Source of the DNA: Moraxella catarrhalis
GTDB lineage: Bacteria; Pseudomonadota; Gammaproteobacteria; Pseudomonadales; Moraxellaceae
Direction: 5' to 3'
Length of the DNA stretch: 64,000 bases
NCBI RefSeq assembly: GCF_001632285.1
Contig: NZ_LWAH01000001.1
Coordinates: 226,243-290,242, forward strand
Positions 28,896-38,214 of this stretch are shown here, in pieces (position 1 is the first letter of the stretch; each line of letters opens with the position of its first letter). The notes beneath the pieces were generated by a model, which saw only the letters and a program-made list of their open reading frames with translations, was not told the DNA's origin and ran no database searches. The position numbers and the translations under genes are program-made.

Positions 28896-29813
28896 ATGGC
28901 AGGTGGTAGTTTATTAATGCTGCTTGATGACATCGCAGCGATACTCGATGATGTCTCGGTAATGACTAAGGTGGCAGCCAAAAAAACCGCAGGTGTTTTA
29001 GGTGATGATTTGGCACTAAATGCTCAGCAGGTTACTGGTGTGCGTGCTGATCGAGAGTTGGCTGTGGTGTGGGGGGTTGCTAAAGGATCGTTGATTAATA
29101 AACTGATTTTGGTGCCTGCTGCATTACTTATCAGTGCCATCGCAGCTTGGCTAATCACGCCTTTATTGATGCTTGGTGGTGCTTTTTTGTGCTATGAAGG
29201 TGCTGAAAAGGTAGTTCATAAATTTACCCCCAATCTACTACCACACGAGATGGATGATGAAATGGCACATACCAAAAGACTCAAAGCTAATGCTGATGAA
29301 AGCATCGATTTGGCCGCCTTTGAAAAAGATAAAATTCGTGGTGCTATCCGGACGGATTTTATTTTATCCGCTGAGATTGTGGTGATTTCATTGGGTGTAA
29401 TGACGGCAGCGACTTTCACAACAAAAGCGGCAGCATTATCTGCCATTGCTATTATGATGACAGTTGGGGTGTATGGCTTGGTTGCCTTAATTGTCAAACT
29501 CGATGATATGGGTATTTATTTGGTTAATCAGCCCTCGGCATACCGCCAAGCGATGGGTCGTACTATTTTGGTATTTGCCCCAAGGCTTATGAAATTTTTA
29601 TCCTTTGCAGGCACGCTTGCCATGTTCTTGGTCGGTGGTGGGATTTTGGTGCATGGTGTTGGTATCTTACATCATCAAGCTCAAGACTTGGCGGCGTTAT
29701 CGGGTGTTTTTGGTGGTCTGACCGAAGCTTTATATAATGGTATGACAGGTTTGATTGCAGGTTTGATGATTTTGGTGGGTGTGATCGGTGTTAAAAAATT
29801 CATAAAACAATAG
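28896..29813 (+). CDS. DUF808 family inner-membrane protein (YedI-like)
   Basis: 305-residue membrane protein with about five or six hydrophobic segments. It starts with the family signature AGGSLLMLLDDIAAILDDVSVMTKVAAKKTAGVLGDDLALN and includes GAFLCYEGAEKV and KDKIRGAIRTDFILSAEI. E. coli YedI is the named member; no function is established. An AAAAGG site precedes the ATG. A terminator follows. Confidence 0.88.
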   Translation: MAGGSLLMLLDDIAAILDDVSVMTKVAAKKTAGVLGDDLALNAQQVTGVRADRELAVVWGVAKGSLINKLILVPAALLISAIAAWLITPLLMLGGAFLCYEGAEKVVHKFTPNLLPHEMDDEMAHTKRLKANADESIDLAAFEKDKIRGAIRTDFILSAEIVVISLGVMTAATFTTKAAALSAIAIMMTVGVYGLVALIVKLDDMGIYLVNQPSAYRQAMGRTILVFAPRLMKFLSFAGTLAMFLVGGGILVHGVGILHHQAQDLAALSGVFGGLTEALYNGMTGLIAGLMILVGVIGVKKFIKQ

Positions 29814-29841
29814 CCAAATTTATTGAACCTAAGCTATCAAT

Positions 29842-29874
29842 AAAAAGTGTTCAATCAATATGGACGCTTTTTAT
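29842..29874. terminator. Probable terminator after the DUF808 gene
   Basis: AAAAAGTGTTC pairs, with G-T wobbles, with GACGCTTTTT and is followed by ATTTT. The convergent SPOR gene ends 34 bases further on. Confidence 0.65.
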
Positions 29875-29907
29875 TTTGGCATGATGAAATGATGATAGTT
29901 ATTTGGG

Positions 29908-30576
29908 TTATTTGGGAGTAGGACGCTGTTCGATAAGCAAAGAGTCAATACCATTATTACGCAGGCGTACACTGGTGGCAGAGGCTTCTTTTTGAGTCAT
30001 GGGCGTTGAGATAACTTGATACACATAGCCATTTTTTGTATCTTGGCGTACCACAATGGCATCCACACCTGCCATGAGTACTTCAGCACGCTTTAGATCG
30101 GCATCTTTGGCCTTTTCATAGCTTTTGATTTGGAGTATGTATTGGCTTTGGTGATTAGGCTCATCATCAGCGGTATTTTCTGCGGCGATTGAAATGTCAG
30201 CTGGCTGGTCGGTACTCGCTTTTGTGCTGTGATTGATGATCACATCGGTTGATGGCTTGGGCAAGGTATTATCTTCTCGGTCTTGGATGCTCACGCCTTC
30301 TGGAATGCTTTGAAATTTTTGTTCGGGCAGAACTTCATAAAATTCAAATTCAATTTCAGGTTCGCTGGCGGTAATGGGTTTAACCAAAGCGTCAGGTTTA
30401 GGATCTGCGCTTTGACCAAAACCATCAAATAAAGGCGACACATACAAAAAAACCGCCAGCATCGCTGCCACCAATAGCCCCACGACAATCCAAAGCAAGC
30501 TACTTAAACCTACTCTTTGATTATGTACTTCATCTTTATAGACGGCAGAAGGCTGTTTTTGGGGTCTTTGAGCCAT
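29908..30576 (-). CDS. SPOR-domain membrane protein (FtsN/DedD-like topology)
   Basis: 222 residues with a short basic cytoplasmic N-terminus, one membrane segment (about 26-48), a periplasmic Pro/Glu/Asp-rich linker, and a C-terminal SPOR domain (about 145-215; YILQIKSYEKAKDADLKRAE ... GYVYQVISTPMTQKEA). SPOR domains bind denuded glycan at division sites, so a role in cell division or septal murein is likely. It could be the DedD or FtsN of this organism; the sequence does not decide. I chose ATG 30576, preceded by AGGAT, over an ATG 18 codons earlier. Confidence 0.85.
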   Translation of the reverse strand: MAQRPQKQPSAVYKDEVHNQRVGLSSLLWIVVGLLVAAMLAVFLYVSPLFDGFGQSADPKPDALVKPITASEPEIEFEFYEVLPEQKFQSIPEGVSIQDREDNTLPKPSTDVIINHSTKASTDQPADISIAAENTADDEPNHQSQYILQIKSYEKAKDADLKRAEVLMAGVDAIVVRQDTKNGYVYQVISTPMTQKEASATSVRLRNNGIDSLLIEQRPTPK

Positions 30577-30713
30577 AAGAATATCCTGTATGGTTTTTAT
30601 ACAAAAATTAGGGTAGTAATCAAATACCAAATTAAGGTGAGCGTTAATTAGCCCAAGCGACGGCTATTTTAGCAAATTTTTATAAAAATATCGTGCTTAT
30701 TCTTACCTGATGG

Positions 30714-30742
30714 TTGGTAGTTGGGATAAATATTGCTATAAT
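30714..30742 (+). promoter_or_regulatory. Promoter of the DUF2788 gene
   Basis: TTGGTA, 17 bases, TATAAT, with an extended TGC directly before the -10; 31 bases upstream of the start codon. Confidence 0.7.
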
Positions 30743-30773
30743 GTGCGGATAAATAATCATAAAGGTGCTTGGT

Positions 30774-31010
30774 ATGTCTGCAATGGCGACGCTGTTTTTG
30801 GTATCGGCTGAGACGATTACCACATTGGGTCTGTATGTTTTATTGCCTATTTTCATCGGGTTTTTAATTTTTATCATGTGGGATATCTCAAAAAAATCAG
30901 ATGCTGGCCGAGCGGGAACTTTTTGGATTTTTGTCGCTTTGGGCATGGGTTTTTTTGGTTTTCTTGCCAAACTTGTGATTGAATTTGTGCTTGGAAAATG
31001 GGTATTGTAA
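30774..31010 (+). CDS. DUF2788 family small membrane protein
   Basis: 78 residues with two membrane segments (about 16-38 and 50-72) and, between them, the polar WDISKKSDAGRAGTFW loop that marks DUF2788. No role is known. ATG 30774 lies eight bases after AAAGG; the GTG at 30765 overlaps that site. Confidence 0.8.
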   Translation: MSAMATLFLVSAETITTLGLYVLLPIFIGFLIFIMWDISKKSDAGRAGTFWIFVALGMGFFGFLAKLVIEFVLGKWVL

Positions 31011-31082
31011 CTTAATTTGAGCATTTTAAAAGTTAGTGGCTGACTTGATAGTTTAAACAGTCTTTAATTTTGGAGTAAGGGT

Positions 31083-31370
31083 ATGAAAATTTTTGCAGTA
31101 ACTGCCTTAGCATTTGTCACTTTGATGTTAACCGCTTGCGGTCACGGTCATGAAAAAGTACATGCTATTGACCGTGTTGAAGAAGCACAAGCAGCCGCTT
31201 TGGCCAATGCTCCAAAAGCCGAAGACATGGTTTTTGGTGATGAAGGTGTATCTACAATGACGACCGAGACAGCTCAAGCGGATGCAAGTGCTGATGTCAC
31301 AGCTCAAGAAGATACCCAAATGGCGGATGCTAATGCAACCGTAGAGCCTACCGAAACTCAAGCCAACTGA
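31083..31370 (+). CDS. Small predicted lipoprotein, unknown function
   Basis: 95 residues. The signal ends in LTAC with acceptor Cys19. The mature part is short, rich in Ala, Glu, Thr and Asp, acidic and probably disordered (VEEAQAAALANAPKAEDMVF). I do not recognise a family. A second small acidic lipoprotein of the same length and style lies before lnt at 42.8 kb. A terminator follows. Confidence 0.8.
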   Translation: MKIFAVTALAFVTLMLTACGHGHEKVHAIDRVEEAQAAALANAPKAEDMVFGDEGVSTMTTETAQADASADVTAQEDTQMADANATVEPTETQAN

Positions 31371-31422
31371 TATCTTCTTTGGTCAAATTTTGATTTGATT
31401 GAAATAGGGCAGTTTGGATGAA

Positions 31423-31461
31423 TAATAAAGCCTTGGTCTTAATAAAAGCCAAGGTTTTATT
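31423..31461 (+). terminator. Terminator after the small lipoprotein gene
   Basis: AATAAAGCCTTGG pairs with CCAAGGTTTTATT (one G-T) around a 13-base loop. Confidence 0.8.
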
Positions 31462-31613
31462 ATGATGACCAAATCAGTTTTGGTATTAAAATCAAGCGGC
31501 AGCTTGGGTCATTAAAAGCATAAAAGACCCAGCTTAAATCAGCGGAAGTGGCTTGATTTTTCGAGTTTTGCTTGATACATTAGTGGCTACTAATCGCATA
31601 AAAGGAAATGATT

Positions 31614-32741
31614 ATGCCAGCACTTAGAAAAGATATTGACCCTGAAGGATTATTGGAATTTTCTGTTGTTTATACTGATCGTGCGCTTAACCATATGTCG
31701 GTGCAGTTCCAGCAGGTGATGAAGGATTTATCTTTTGAGTTAAAGTCACTGTTTCAAGCCGATGCACTTGCCATCATGCCAGGTTCTGGCACGGCAGGGA
31801 TGGAAGCAGTTGCACGAGCTTTGGCGACTGATCAAGATGCTGTCATTATCAGAAATGGCTGGTTTAGCTATCGCTGGACGCAGATATTAGAAGCGATTGG
31901 TGTTGCCAAATCTAGCCATGTGTTTAAGGCATGTCTTCAAGAAGGCAAGAACGGTCAGTTTGTACCTGCTGATATTAATGAGGTGACCGCCTATATCAAA
32001 GAGCATCGGCCGGGCGTTGTGTTCGCCCCTCATGTTGAAACTGCCTCTGGCATGATGCTGTCAGATGATTATATTCGTGCACTTGCTGAGGCTGTGCATT
32101 TGGTCGGTGGCCTACTTGTCATTGATTGTATTGCTTCTGGATGTATTTGGCTGGATATGAAAGCGCTTGGTATCGACGTGCTTTTATCAGCACCTCAAAA
32201 GGGGTTGTCAAGCACACCATGTGCTGGCTTGGTGATGCTGTCACAGGCCGCCAAAGAAGCTGTATTATCAAGCACGCCGTCAAGCTTTTCTTTGGATTTA
32301 AAAGCTTGGTTAAATATCATGATGGCTTATGAAAATGGTGGTCATGCGTATCATGCCACCATGCCAACCGATGGTCTAAAGCAGCTGCGGGATACTTTGC
32401 TTGAGGCAAAGCAGATTGGCTACGATAACCTAAAACAAGCCCAAATCAAGCTTGGTCAAGAGATTTTGGCAACACTTCATAAAAAAGGCGTCCACAGTGT
32501 CGCCGATCCATCAGCTCAAGCGTATGGCGTGATTGTTTGCCATGCTTTAAGTGATGAGATTCACAAAGGTGCCGCCTTTGCCAAGGCAGGTGTCCAAATC
32601 GCTGCTGGCACACCGCTTCAGGTTGGTGAGCCAAGCGATTATAAGAGTTTTCGTATCGGTTTGTTTGGGCTTGATAAATTGACCGATATTGAAGGTACGA
32701 TTGAACGATTTAAGCGTGCAGTCGATCAAGTGTTCGTTTAA
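31614..32741 (+). CDS. Class V PLP-dependent aminotransferase
   Basis: 375-residue fold-type I enzyme like alanine-glyoxylate / serine-pyruvate aminotransferases. The PLP site shows PGSGTAGMEAVARAL (phosphate loop), LLVIDCIASGCIW (the Asp that contacts the pyridine nitrogen) and the Schiff-base Lys in SAPQKGLSST. The C-terminal domain has FRIGLFG with the substrate carboxylate Arg. Substrate is not clear from neighbours. I start at ATG 31614, which leaves seven bases after AAAGGAA; ATG 31608 directly abuts that site. Confidence 0.88.
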   Translation: MPALRKDIDPEGLLEFSVVYTDRALNHMSVQFQQVMKDLSFELKSLFQADALAIMPGSGTAGMEAVARALATDQDAVIIRNGWFSYRWTQILEAIGVAKSSHVFKACLQEGKNGQFVPADINEVTAYIKEHRPGVVFAPHVETASGMMLSDDYIRALAEAVHLVGGLLVIDCIASGCIWLDMKALGIDVLLSAPQKGLSSTPCAGLVMLSQAAKEAVLSSTPSSFSLDLKAWLNIMMAYENGGHAYHATMPTDGLKQLRDTLLEAKQIGYDNLKQAQIKLGQEILATLHKKGVHSVADPSAQAYGVIVCHALSDEIHKGAAFAKAGVQIAAGTPLQVGEPSDYKSFRIGLFGLDKLTDIEGTIERFKRAVDQVFV

Positions 32742-32750
32742 TCCAAAAAC

Positions 32751-32787
32751 AAAAATAGGCGATGTGCTTAATGCCTAGCCTATTTTT
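32751..32787 (+). terminator. Terminator after the aminotransferase gene
   Basis: AAAAATAGGC pairs with GCCTATTTTT and a T-rich tail follows. Confidence 0.88.
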
Positions 32788-32860
32788 ATTTTGGTAATTT
32801 GGAGAATGATGTTAAATGAGATTGACTGATACTTTAAAATTATCATATTAAGGAAATAAG

Positions 32861-34372
32861 ATGGCTTTGAATTTGGTAGCTTATGAAGACAACCTAACTG
32901 TTGTCAAAGATTTTGAACCTGCGTTATTATGGCATTGGTTTAGTCGTATCAGTGCGACACCGCATCCAAGTTTTCATGAAGAAGCTTTGGCGACGGATAT
33001 CATCGAGTGGGCGATAGCACATGGGCTGGCTGCTCGCCGAGATGGCATTGGTAATGTGATTATTAAAAAGCCAGCGACCAAAGGCTATGAAAATCATGAG
33101 CCAATCGCCCTACAGGCACACTTAGATATGGTACCCCAAGCGAATGAAGGGGTATTGCATGACTTTGCCACAGATCCGATTCGTCTGCGTCTTCGTCCTG
33201 ATGATAATGCATGGCTGATGGCGACAGGCACAACTTTGGGGGCGGATAATGGCATTGGCATGGCAAGCTGCCTTGCGGTGCTTGAAGATGATTCGCTGGT
33301 GCATCCTGAGCTTGAGGTGCTACTGACGATGACTGAAGAGACAGGCATGGTTGGGGTAGTTGGTCTAAAAGCCAATGAGCTGGCTTCAAAAATCATGGTC
33401 AATACTGATACCGAAGAAATCGGTGAGGTGTATATTGGCTGTGCTGGTGGTATTGATGCAGATCTAAGCTTGCCACTGATGTGGCAAAAAAATCCCTTTG
33501 ATGCGACACTAAGCCTAACCATTAAAGGGCTGCGTGGTGGGCATTCAGGACTGGATATTGATAAAAATCGTGGCAATGCCATTAAGTTGATGGCAAGAGT
33601 GCTGGTTAAGCTTTTGGGTCAGTTCGATGGACAATTTGCCATCAGTCACATCAAAGGTGGCACGCTAAGAAATGCCATTCCACGAGAAGCTCAAGTCGTT
33701 ATCAGTTGCCAACAGTCATCTTTATCCGCACTGATAGATACCATCAATGACGCCACTGCTCAAATCTTTGATGAGCTAAAGCAGGCTGAGCCAAACTTGA
33801 TAGCCGTTATCGATACCACTAAGCTTAAGCCTAAAGACAATGTGCTAACTTGGGCGTCATCTTGTCAAGCCATCCATCTGATCAATGCACTGCCTAGCGG
33901 TGTGGTGCGTCAAAGCGATATCGCCAAAGACACTGTGGAGACTTCATTATCCTTTGGACAGCTTAAGATGGATGATGATGTACTTAAATGCGTGCTGCTT
34001 ATCCGCTCTTTGGTTGATTCAGGTAAAGAGGCGGTTTGTGATACGCTGTCAAGTATTGCCCATCTATCAGGTGCACAGATTACTTTTGCTGGCGACTATG
34101 TGGGCTGGAATCCAGATACCGATTCTGTAATTACGCCGATCACAACACAGCTTTATAGCCAGATTTTGGGTCACGAGCCTGATATTAAGGTTATCCATGC
34201 AGGGCTTGAGTGTGGCTTGATTAAGCAAAGCCATCCTGATATGGACATTGTCTCAATTGGTCCTACCATCAAAAATGCCCACTCACCTGATGAAATGGTG
34301 CATATTGGGTCGGTGGCGGTATATTGGCGACTTTTGACCGAGATTTTGGCGAATGCACCACTTAAACGCTAA
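32861..34372 (+). CDS. pepD: Aminoacyl-histidine dipeptidase (Xaa-His dipeptidase), M20 family
   Basis: Cytosolic zinc dipeptidase for Xaa-His and other dipeptides. The 503 residues have the M20 metal ligands in QAHLDMV and GADNGIGMA, the catalytic/ligand pair TEETGMVG, and a lid domain with GLRGGHSGLDI and NAIPREA. The LGADNGIG and LECG motifs are typical of PepD rather than other M20 subfamilies. A strong AAGGA site precedes the ATG and a terminator follows. Confidence 0.95.
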   Translation: MALNLVAYEDNLTVVKDFEPALLWHWFSRISATPHPSFHEEALATDIIEWAIAHGLAARRDGIGNVIIKKPATKGYENHEPIALQAHLDMVPQANEGVLHDFATDPIRLRLRPDDNAWLMATGTTLGADNGIGMASCLAVLEDDSLVHPELEVLLTMTEETGMVGVVGLKANELASKIMVNTDTEEIGEVYIGCAGGIDADLSLPLMWQKNPFDATLSLTIKGLRGGHSGLDIDKNRGNAIKLMARVLVKLLGQFDGQFAISHIKGGTLRNAIPREAQVVISCQQSSLSALIDTINDATAQIFDELKQAEPNLIAVIDTTKLKPKDNVLTWASSCQAIHLINALPSGVVRQSDIAKDTVETSLSFGQLKMDDDVLKCVLLIRSLVDSGKEAVCDTLSSIAHLSGAQITFAGDYVGWNPDTDSVITPITTQLYSQILGHEPDIKVIHAGLECGLIKQSHPDMDIVSIGPTIKNAHSPDEMVHIGSVAVYWRLLTEILANAPLKR

Positions 34373-34390
34373 ACCATCATTTGCCATTTC

Positions 34391-34428
34391 ATAAAACCAT
34401 CTGCTTACTCTTAAGCAGATGGTTTTAT
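34391..34428. terminator. Bidirectional terminator between pepD and the DLH gene
   Basis: A 15-base stem, AAAACCATCTGCTTA with TAAGCAGATGGTTTT, and a short loop, with A/T tracts on both sides. Confidence 0.92.
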
Positions 34429-34456
34429 TTTAGTGATTGGGTGAATTCAGTATCAT

Positions 34457-35194
34457 TTATAAGGTATCATTCATAAATACAATCATTTTAGCCCAGCTTT
34501 CTTTGGCAGCTTGGGAATGATAGCCCAAGTCAATACCATTATCACGAGCTCGTTCATCAGCATGTGGATTGCTAAAGCCGTGTTTGGCACCGTCATAGAT
34601 ATCAACTTGGTATTGAACATCAGCAGCTTCAAGTTCTTTTTTTAGATCATCGATTGCTTGCATTGAGACCATGGAATCCTCTGCACCATGTGCAACCAAG
34701 ACTTTGGCGATAAACTTTTGTTTGGTGGCAGGTGTGATGGCGGCAGGATTACCATGAAATGTTGCGACAGCTTTGAGCGGTGTACCAAGGCGTGCCATAT
34801 CCAGAGCAATTTTACCACCAAAACAAAATCCTGCGATACCGATACGCTCTTTGTCTACTTCGGGTAAATTGGCCACATCTTGGTAAATGGCTTGACAGCG
34901 GTTCATAAGTTCATCAGAATACTCAAGCATCTGAGACATCCATTCATTGGCTTGATGAGCGTCTGTTGTCATCTTACCCTCACCATAAACATCCATTGCC
35001 ACTGCCACAAATCCCTCAGCGGCCAAACGTTCGGCGACTGTTTTTGGGTGATCGGCAACACCCCACCATTCAGGAGCAACCAAAATTGCCCGTGCCTTGC
35101 CTGTCTCGGTGGTATCATTTGGCAGGGCAATGTGGCTAAGTAGTGGTGTGCCATCAGGTGCGGTGGTGGTGAGTGTACGATTCGTTATTGTCAT
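34457..35194 (-). CDS. Dienelactone hydrolase family protein
   Basis: 245-residue alpha/beta hydrolase of the DLH type. The catalytic triad appears as Cys in GFCFGGK (about 123), Asp in HGAEDSMV (about 170) and His in GAKHGFSNP (about 205). WWGVADHPK at the N-terminus is also family-typical. There are no aromatic-degradation genes nearby, so a general esterase role is more likely than chlorocatechol breakdown. Stands alone. Confidence 0.92.
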   Translation of the reverse strand: MTITNRTLTTTAPDGTPLLSHIALPNDTTETGKARAILVAPEWWGVADHPKTVAERLAAEGFVAVAMDVYGEGKMTTDAHQANEWMSQMLEYSDELMNRCQAIYQDVANLPEVDKERIGIAGFCFGGKIALDMARLGTPLKAVATFHGNPAAITPATKQKFIAKVLVAHGAEDSMVSMQAIDDLKKELEAADVQYQVDIYDGAKHGFSNPHADERARDNGIDLGYHSQAAKESWAKMIVFMNDTL

Positions 35195-35380
35195 AAAATT
35201 ATCCTTTTGGGTTGGATGATATCAATGAAATACCCTACGGTTGTATGGAATTTTATCCATTGTACCACGGTATTGGTCTTTTTAAATTAACAAGCAGTTT
35301 CTAGCAAGTCAAGGTTTTTATGCCTATTTTTTCAGATTTTAAGGTACAATAAAGCTGATTGTTAACAATATGGTATTGTC

Positions 35381-35845
35381 ATGATTTATGATGAATTGCG
35401 ACCAAAATTTTGGGAAAATTATCCCTTAGATGCGTTAACAGATGCTGAATGGGAAGCATTATGTGACGGATGTGGCGCGTGTTGTTTGGTGAAATTTCTT
35501 GATGATGACAATGTTAAATTGACCGAATATACCGATGTTGCCTGCCAGCTATTGGATTGCTCAACAGGATTTTGCCAAAACTATGCCAAGCGTCAAACGA
35601 TTGTGCCAGATTGTATTCGCTTAACACCTGATATGTTGCCTGATATGTTGTGGTTGCCACGCCATTGTGCTTATAAGCGGTTGTATCTTGGGCAAAATCT
35701 GCCAGCATGGCACAGGCTCATTAAACATAGCCAAAACCATGGTGCAGGATTTGCGAAAGTTTCAACTGCTGGGCGATGTGTGAGTGAGCTTGGTATGAGT
35801 GATGAAGACATAGAAAGGCGAGTGGTGAAATGGGTTAAACCTTGA
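35381..35845 (+). CDS. YcgN-family cysteine-cluster protein (UPF0260)
   Basis: 154-residue cytosolic protein. It carries the conserved cysteine pattern CDGCGACC near residues 28-35, followed by DVACQLLDCSTGFCQNY and DCIRLTPDMLPDMLWLP, which are diagnostic of E. coli YcgN-like proteins. The cysteines probably bind iron-sulfur or zinc; the function is not established. The ATG lacks a strong ribosome site. Confidence 0.9.
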   Translation: MIYDELRPKFWENYPLDALTDAEWEALCDGCGACCLVKFLDDDNVKLTEYTDVACQLLDCSTGFCQNYAKRQTIVPDCIRLTPDMLPDMLWLPRHCAYKRLYLGQNLPAWHRLIKHSQNHGAGFAKVSTAGRCVSELGMSDEDIERRVVKWVKP

Positions 35846-36005
35846 CATGATTGAAAGAAAATAAAAATTGGCAAATTTGATAAAATGGGTGTATGTGTGT
35901 GATTTTATCAAAAGCACTTGAATAAAACCGAGTGATACGCTAAATTGTAGCAAACCAATCAATTCATCATAATTTTAATGAACACGAGGTTAAATTATAC
36001 TGTCT

Positions 36006-36878
36006 ATGTCTGATGACAATTCAAGCACTTGGTCGATGCGTGGTCTTAGGCGTTGGTTATCCACCGCACCTGAAACTCGAGATGATTTATTAAAGCTGGT
36101 TCAAGACTCTCGCCAGTTTTTAGAGCCTGATACGGTTGATATGCTTGAAGGGGTGCTTGATCTGCCAGCAACCCAAGTGCGTGAGATTATGACACCACGC
36201 CCGCAGGTGCATGCGATTGCCAGCGATGATGATTTATCTGATATTTTATCGGTGGTGCTTGAAACAGAGCATTCTCGCTATCCTGTTTTTGACAGTTTAG
36301 ATGATGATGCTGTGGTTGGGATTTTGCTGATTAAGGACTTAATACCATACCTAAAAGCCAAAGCTGACGGTAAAGAGCAGCCGCTCAAATTGGCTGATAT
36401 TGTACGAAAGCCGTTGTATATTAGCGAGACGGCACGCTCAGATACACTGCTACGCTCACTTCAAAAAGCCCAAGTGCATATGGCGATTGTTGTTGATGAA
36501 TTTGGCTCGGTCTCTGGTGTGGTGACAATGGAGGATTTGCTTGAGGAGATTGTCGGTGATATTGTTGATGAACATGATGATATTGACGAGGACAGCGACA
36601 TTAATAACATCATTCCACACCCTGATAAATCAGGCGTTTGGTTGGTGCAAGCTTCCACACTCATCAGTGATTGTAACGAGATTTTAGGCAGTCATTTTGA
36701 TGATACAGATGTTGATACAATGGGCGGTTTGGTCATGCAAGCATTGGGCTTTGTTAGCCATCTTCAAGGTGCGGTTGTTCAAATCGATGAATGGCAAATT
36801 ACTGTGGTTGATGTTGAGGCACGATTTATTCATCTGTTGGAGCTTGTGCTGATACCACAGCTTGAGAATGCTGAATAA
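36006..36878 (+). CDS. corC: CorC/HlyC-type CBS-domain protein
   Basis: 290-residue cytosolic protein. Two CBS domains (about 62-185; VREIMTPRPQVHAI, HSRYPVFDS, VDEFGSVSGVVTMEDLLEEIVGDI) are followed by a CorC_HlyC domain (about 205-285; VQASTLISDCNEILG, DTMGGLVMQALG). These proteins are linked to magnesium/cobalt efflux; E. coli CorC (YbeX) precedes lnt, whereas here lnt is 7 kb away. GAGG lies 16 bases before the ATG, which is too far, so translation may start slightly upstream at a non-ATG codon or use a weak site. The name is by family, not tested function. Confidence 0.87.
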   Translation: MSDDNSSTWSMRGLRRWLSTAPETRDDLLKLVQDSRQFLEPDTVDMLEGVLDLPATQVREIMTPRPQVHAIASDDDLSDILSVVLETEHSRYPVFDSLDDDAVVGILLIKDLIPYLKAKADGKEQPLKLADIVRKPLYISETARSDTLLRSLQKAQVHMAIVVDEFGSVSGVVTMEDLLEEIVGDIVDEHDDIDEDSDINNIIPHPDKSGVWLVQASTLISDCNEILGSHFDDTDVDTMGGLVMQALGFVSHLQGAVVQIDEWQITVVDVEARFIHLLELVLIPQLENAE

Positions 36879-36915
36879 ACAAAAACCGAATTGATAATTT
36901 CATTCGGTTTTTGTT
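36878..36915. terminator. Bidirectional terminator between corC-like gene and ygfZ
   Basis: AACAAAAACCGAAT pairs with ATTCGGTTTTTGTT around a ten-base loop; it starts at the corC-like stop codon. Confidence 0.9.
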
Positions 36916-36950
36916 GTGACTTGGTAGGTGTGATAAAGCCTATGTTAAAG

Positions 36951-37652
36951 CTAGTTGCGGCCAATGTCTTCTTGTAAGGCCTTGGGCAGGGGTAGAATTT
37001 CAACTGTCGTTAAATCCTCAGGGCGGGCGATTACCAAAGCCTCAAAACCTGTATCGGTTGCGAGTGCATTAACGATACTCATACGCCCCATATCACCGCC
37101 AGTAGGTGGGATAGCACCCACCCCCAAGATGCGGTGTAGATAGGCCTTTGGGCGAGCCTTAAAATATAGCCGTGCAATAATCTCTTGTCCCAAATAACAT
37201 CCTTTATCATAAGCCACACCCCCTTTTTGGTGTAGGCGCAGCTCTTGGGGTTGATACATCTCACTGGTTTTGGCAGTCAGCCAATAATTACCTGTTTTGA
37301 TGCTTAATTGCTCCCAAAGCTTGGTATCGGTTTGCTGGGTTTTATTAAAAGTGGGTATGTCATCGATCACATCAGGGTAAACGGGGTTGGCTGATGATAG
37401 GGTAATTTTGGAAAATGCCCCATATTTTTTAATATGCATGATAAAATTATCTGCCATATCAGAACTCATAACAATATCAAAGCCTGCCAAAGTTCGTGCA
37501 ATCCAAATCCCAAATTGTACACGCCCTTTTAGATTACAAATTGCTGTCGGTAAAAACTGCTCACCAATATCAGCGATATTAGCAGTAATTTGCCCTTGTA
37601 AGAATTTTTCACTGTCTGTACCAGTCATTTCAAAATAACAAAAATCAGTCAT
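36951..37652 (-). CDS. ygfZ: tRNA-modifying / iron-sulfur repair protein YgfZ
   Basis: Folate-dependent protein of the GcvT-like family needed for activity of some iron-sulfur enzymes such as MiaB. The 233-residue sequence holds the diagnostic motif KGCYLGQE with its conserved Cys, and GRVQFGIWIA and LQGQITANI in the N-terminal half. It is shorter than E. coli YgfZ (326 aa), as in many bacteria. I use ATG 37652; a TTG six codons upstream is possible. Confidence 0.92.
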   Translation of the reverse strand: MTDFCYFEMTGTDSEKFLQGQITANIADIGEQFLPTAICNLKGRVQFGIWIARTLAGFDIVMSSDMADNFIMHIKKYGAFSKITLSSANPVYPDVIDDIPTFNKTQQTDTKLWEQLSIKTGNYWLTAKTSEMYQPQELRLHQKGGVAYDKGCYLGQEIIARLYFKARPKAYLHRILGVGAIPPTGGDMGRMSIVNALATDTGFEALVIARPEDLTTVEILPLPKALQEDIGRN

Positions 37653-37836
37653 GGTTTGTCTCTTATTCAAAAGTTGTCATAATAAATATTGGGGCTATTC
37701 ATCAAATTATAGGATAAATTTGATGGCAGATGTTAAATTTTTTGTACAAAATACCAGCCAACATAACACTTAAACCCCAAAATCGGTTACAATAAGCAGT
37801 TAAGTTTTTTATCAAAAATTAATTTAAGGTGAAATC

Positions 37837-38175
37837 ATGAACTTACCTGACTGTCCGCAATGTCATGAATCTTATACCTATGCTGATGGTATGCTGTTGA
37901 TTTGCCCAATGTGTACTCACGAATGGCAAGAGGGTGGCGAGACCGAGGCACTGCCTATCATCAAAGATGCTGTCGGCAATATCCTAAATGACGGCGATGC
38001 GGTCACGGTGGTTAAAGATTTAAAAGTGAAAGGTTCAAGCACACCAATCAAAGTTGGCACAAAAGTTAAATCCATTCGTTTGATTTATGATGCACCAGAT
38101 GACCATGACATTGATTGTAAGATTGATGGTTTTGGTGCGATGAAACTTAAATCTTCGGTTGTCAAAAAAGCCTGA
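37837..38175 (+). CDS. PhnA/YjdM family zinc-ribbon protein
   Basis: 112 residues. An N-terminal zinc ribbon (CPQC...CPMC) is followed by a small beta domain with [19 protein letters not shown], the PhnA signature. The name alkylphosphonate uptake protein is historical; E. coli YjdM is not needed for phosphonate use. hemL follows after 39 bases on the same strand, so they may be co-transcribed. Confidence 0.92.
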   Translation: MNLPDCPQCHESYTYADGMLLICPMCTHEWQEGGETEALPIIKDAVGNILNDGDAVTVVKDLKVKGSSTPIKVGTKVKSIRLIYDAPDDHDIDCKIDGFGAMKLKSSVVKKA

Positions 38176-38214
38176 TTCTCTCAACTTTAGTTCATTTATC
38201 ATAAGGACGCAGTC

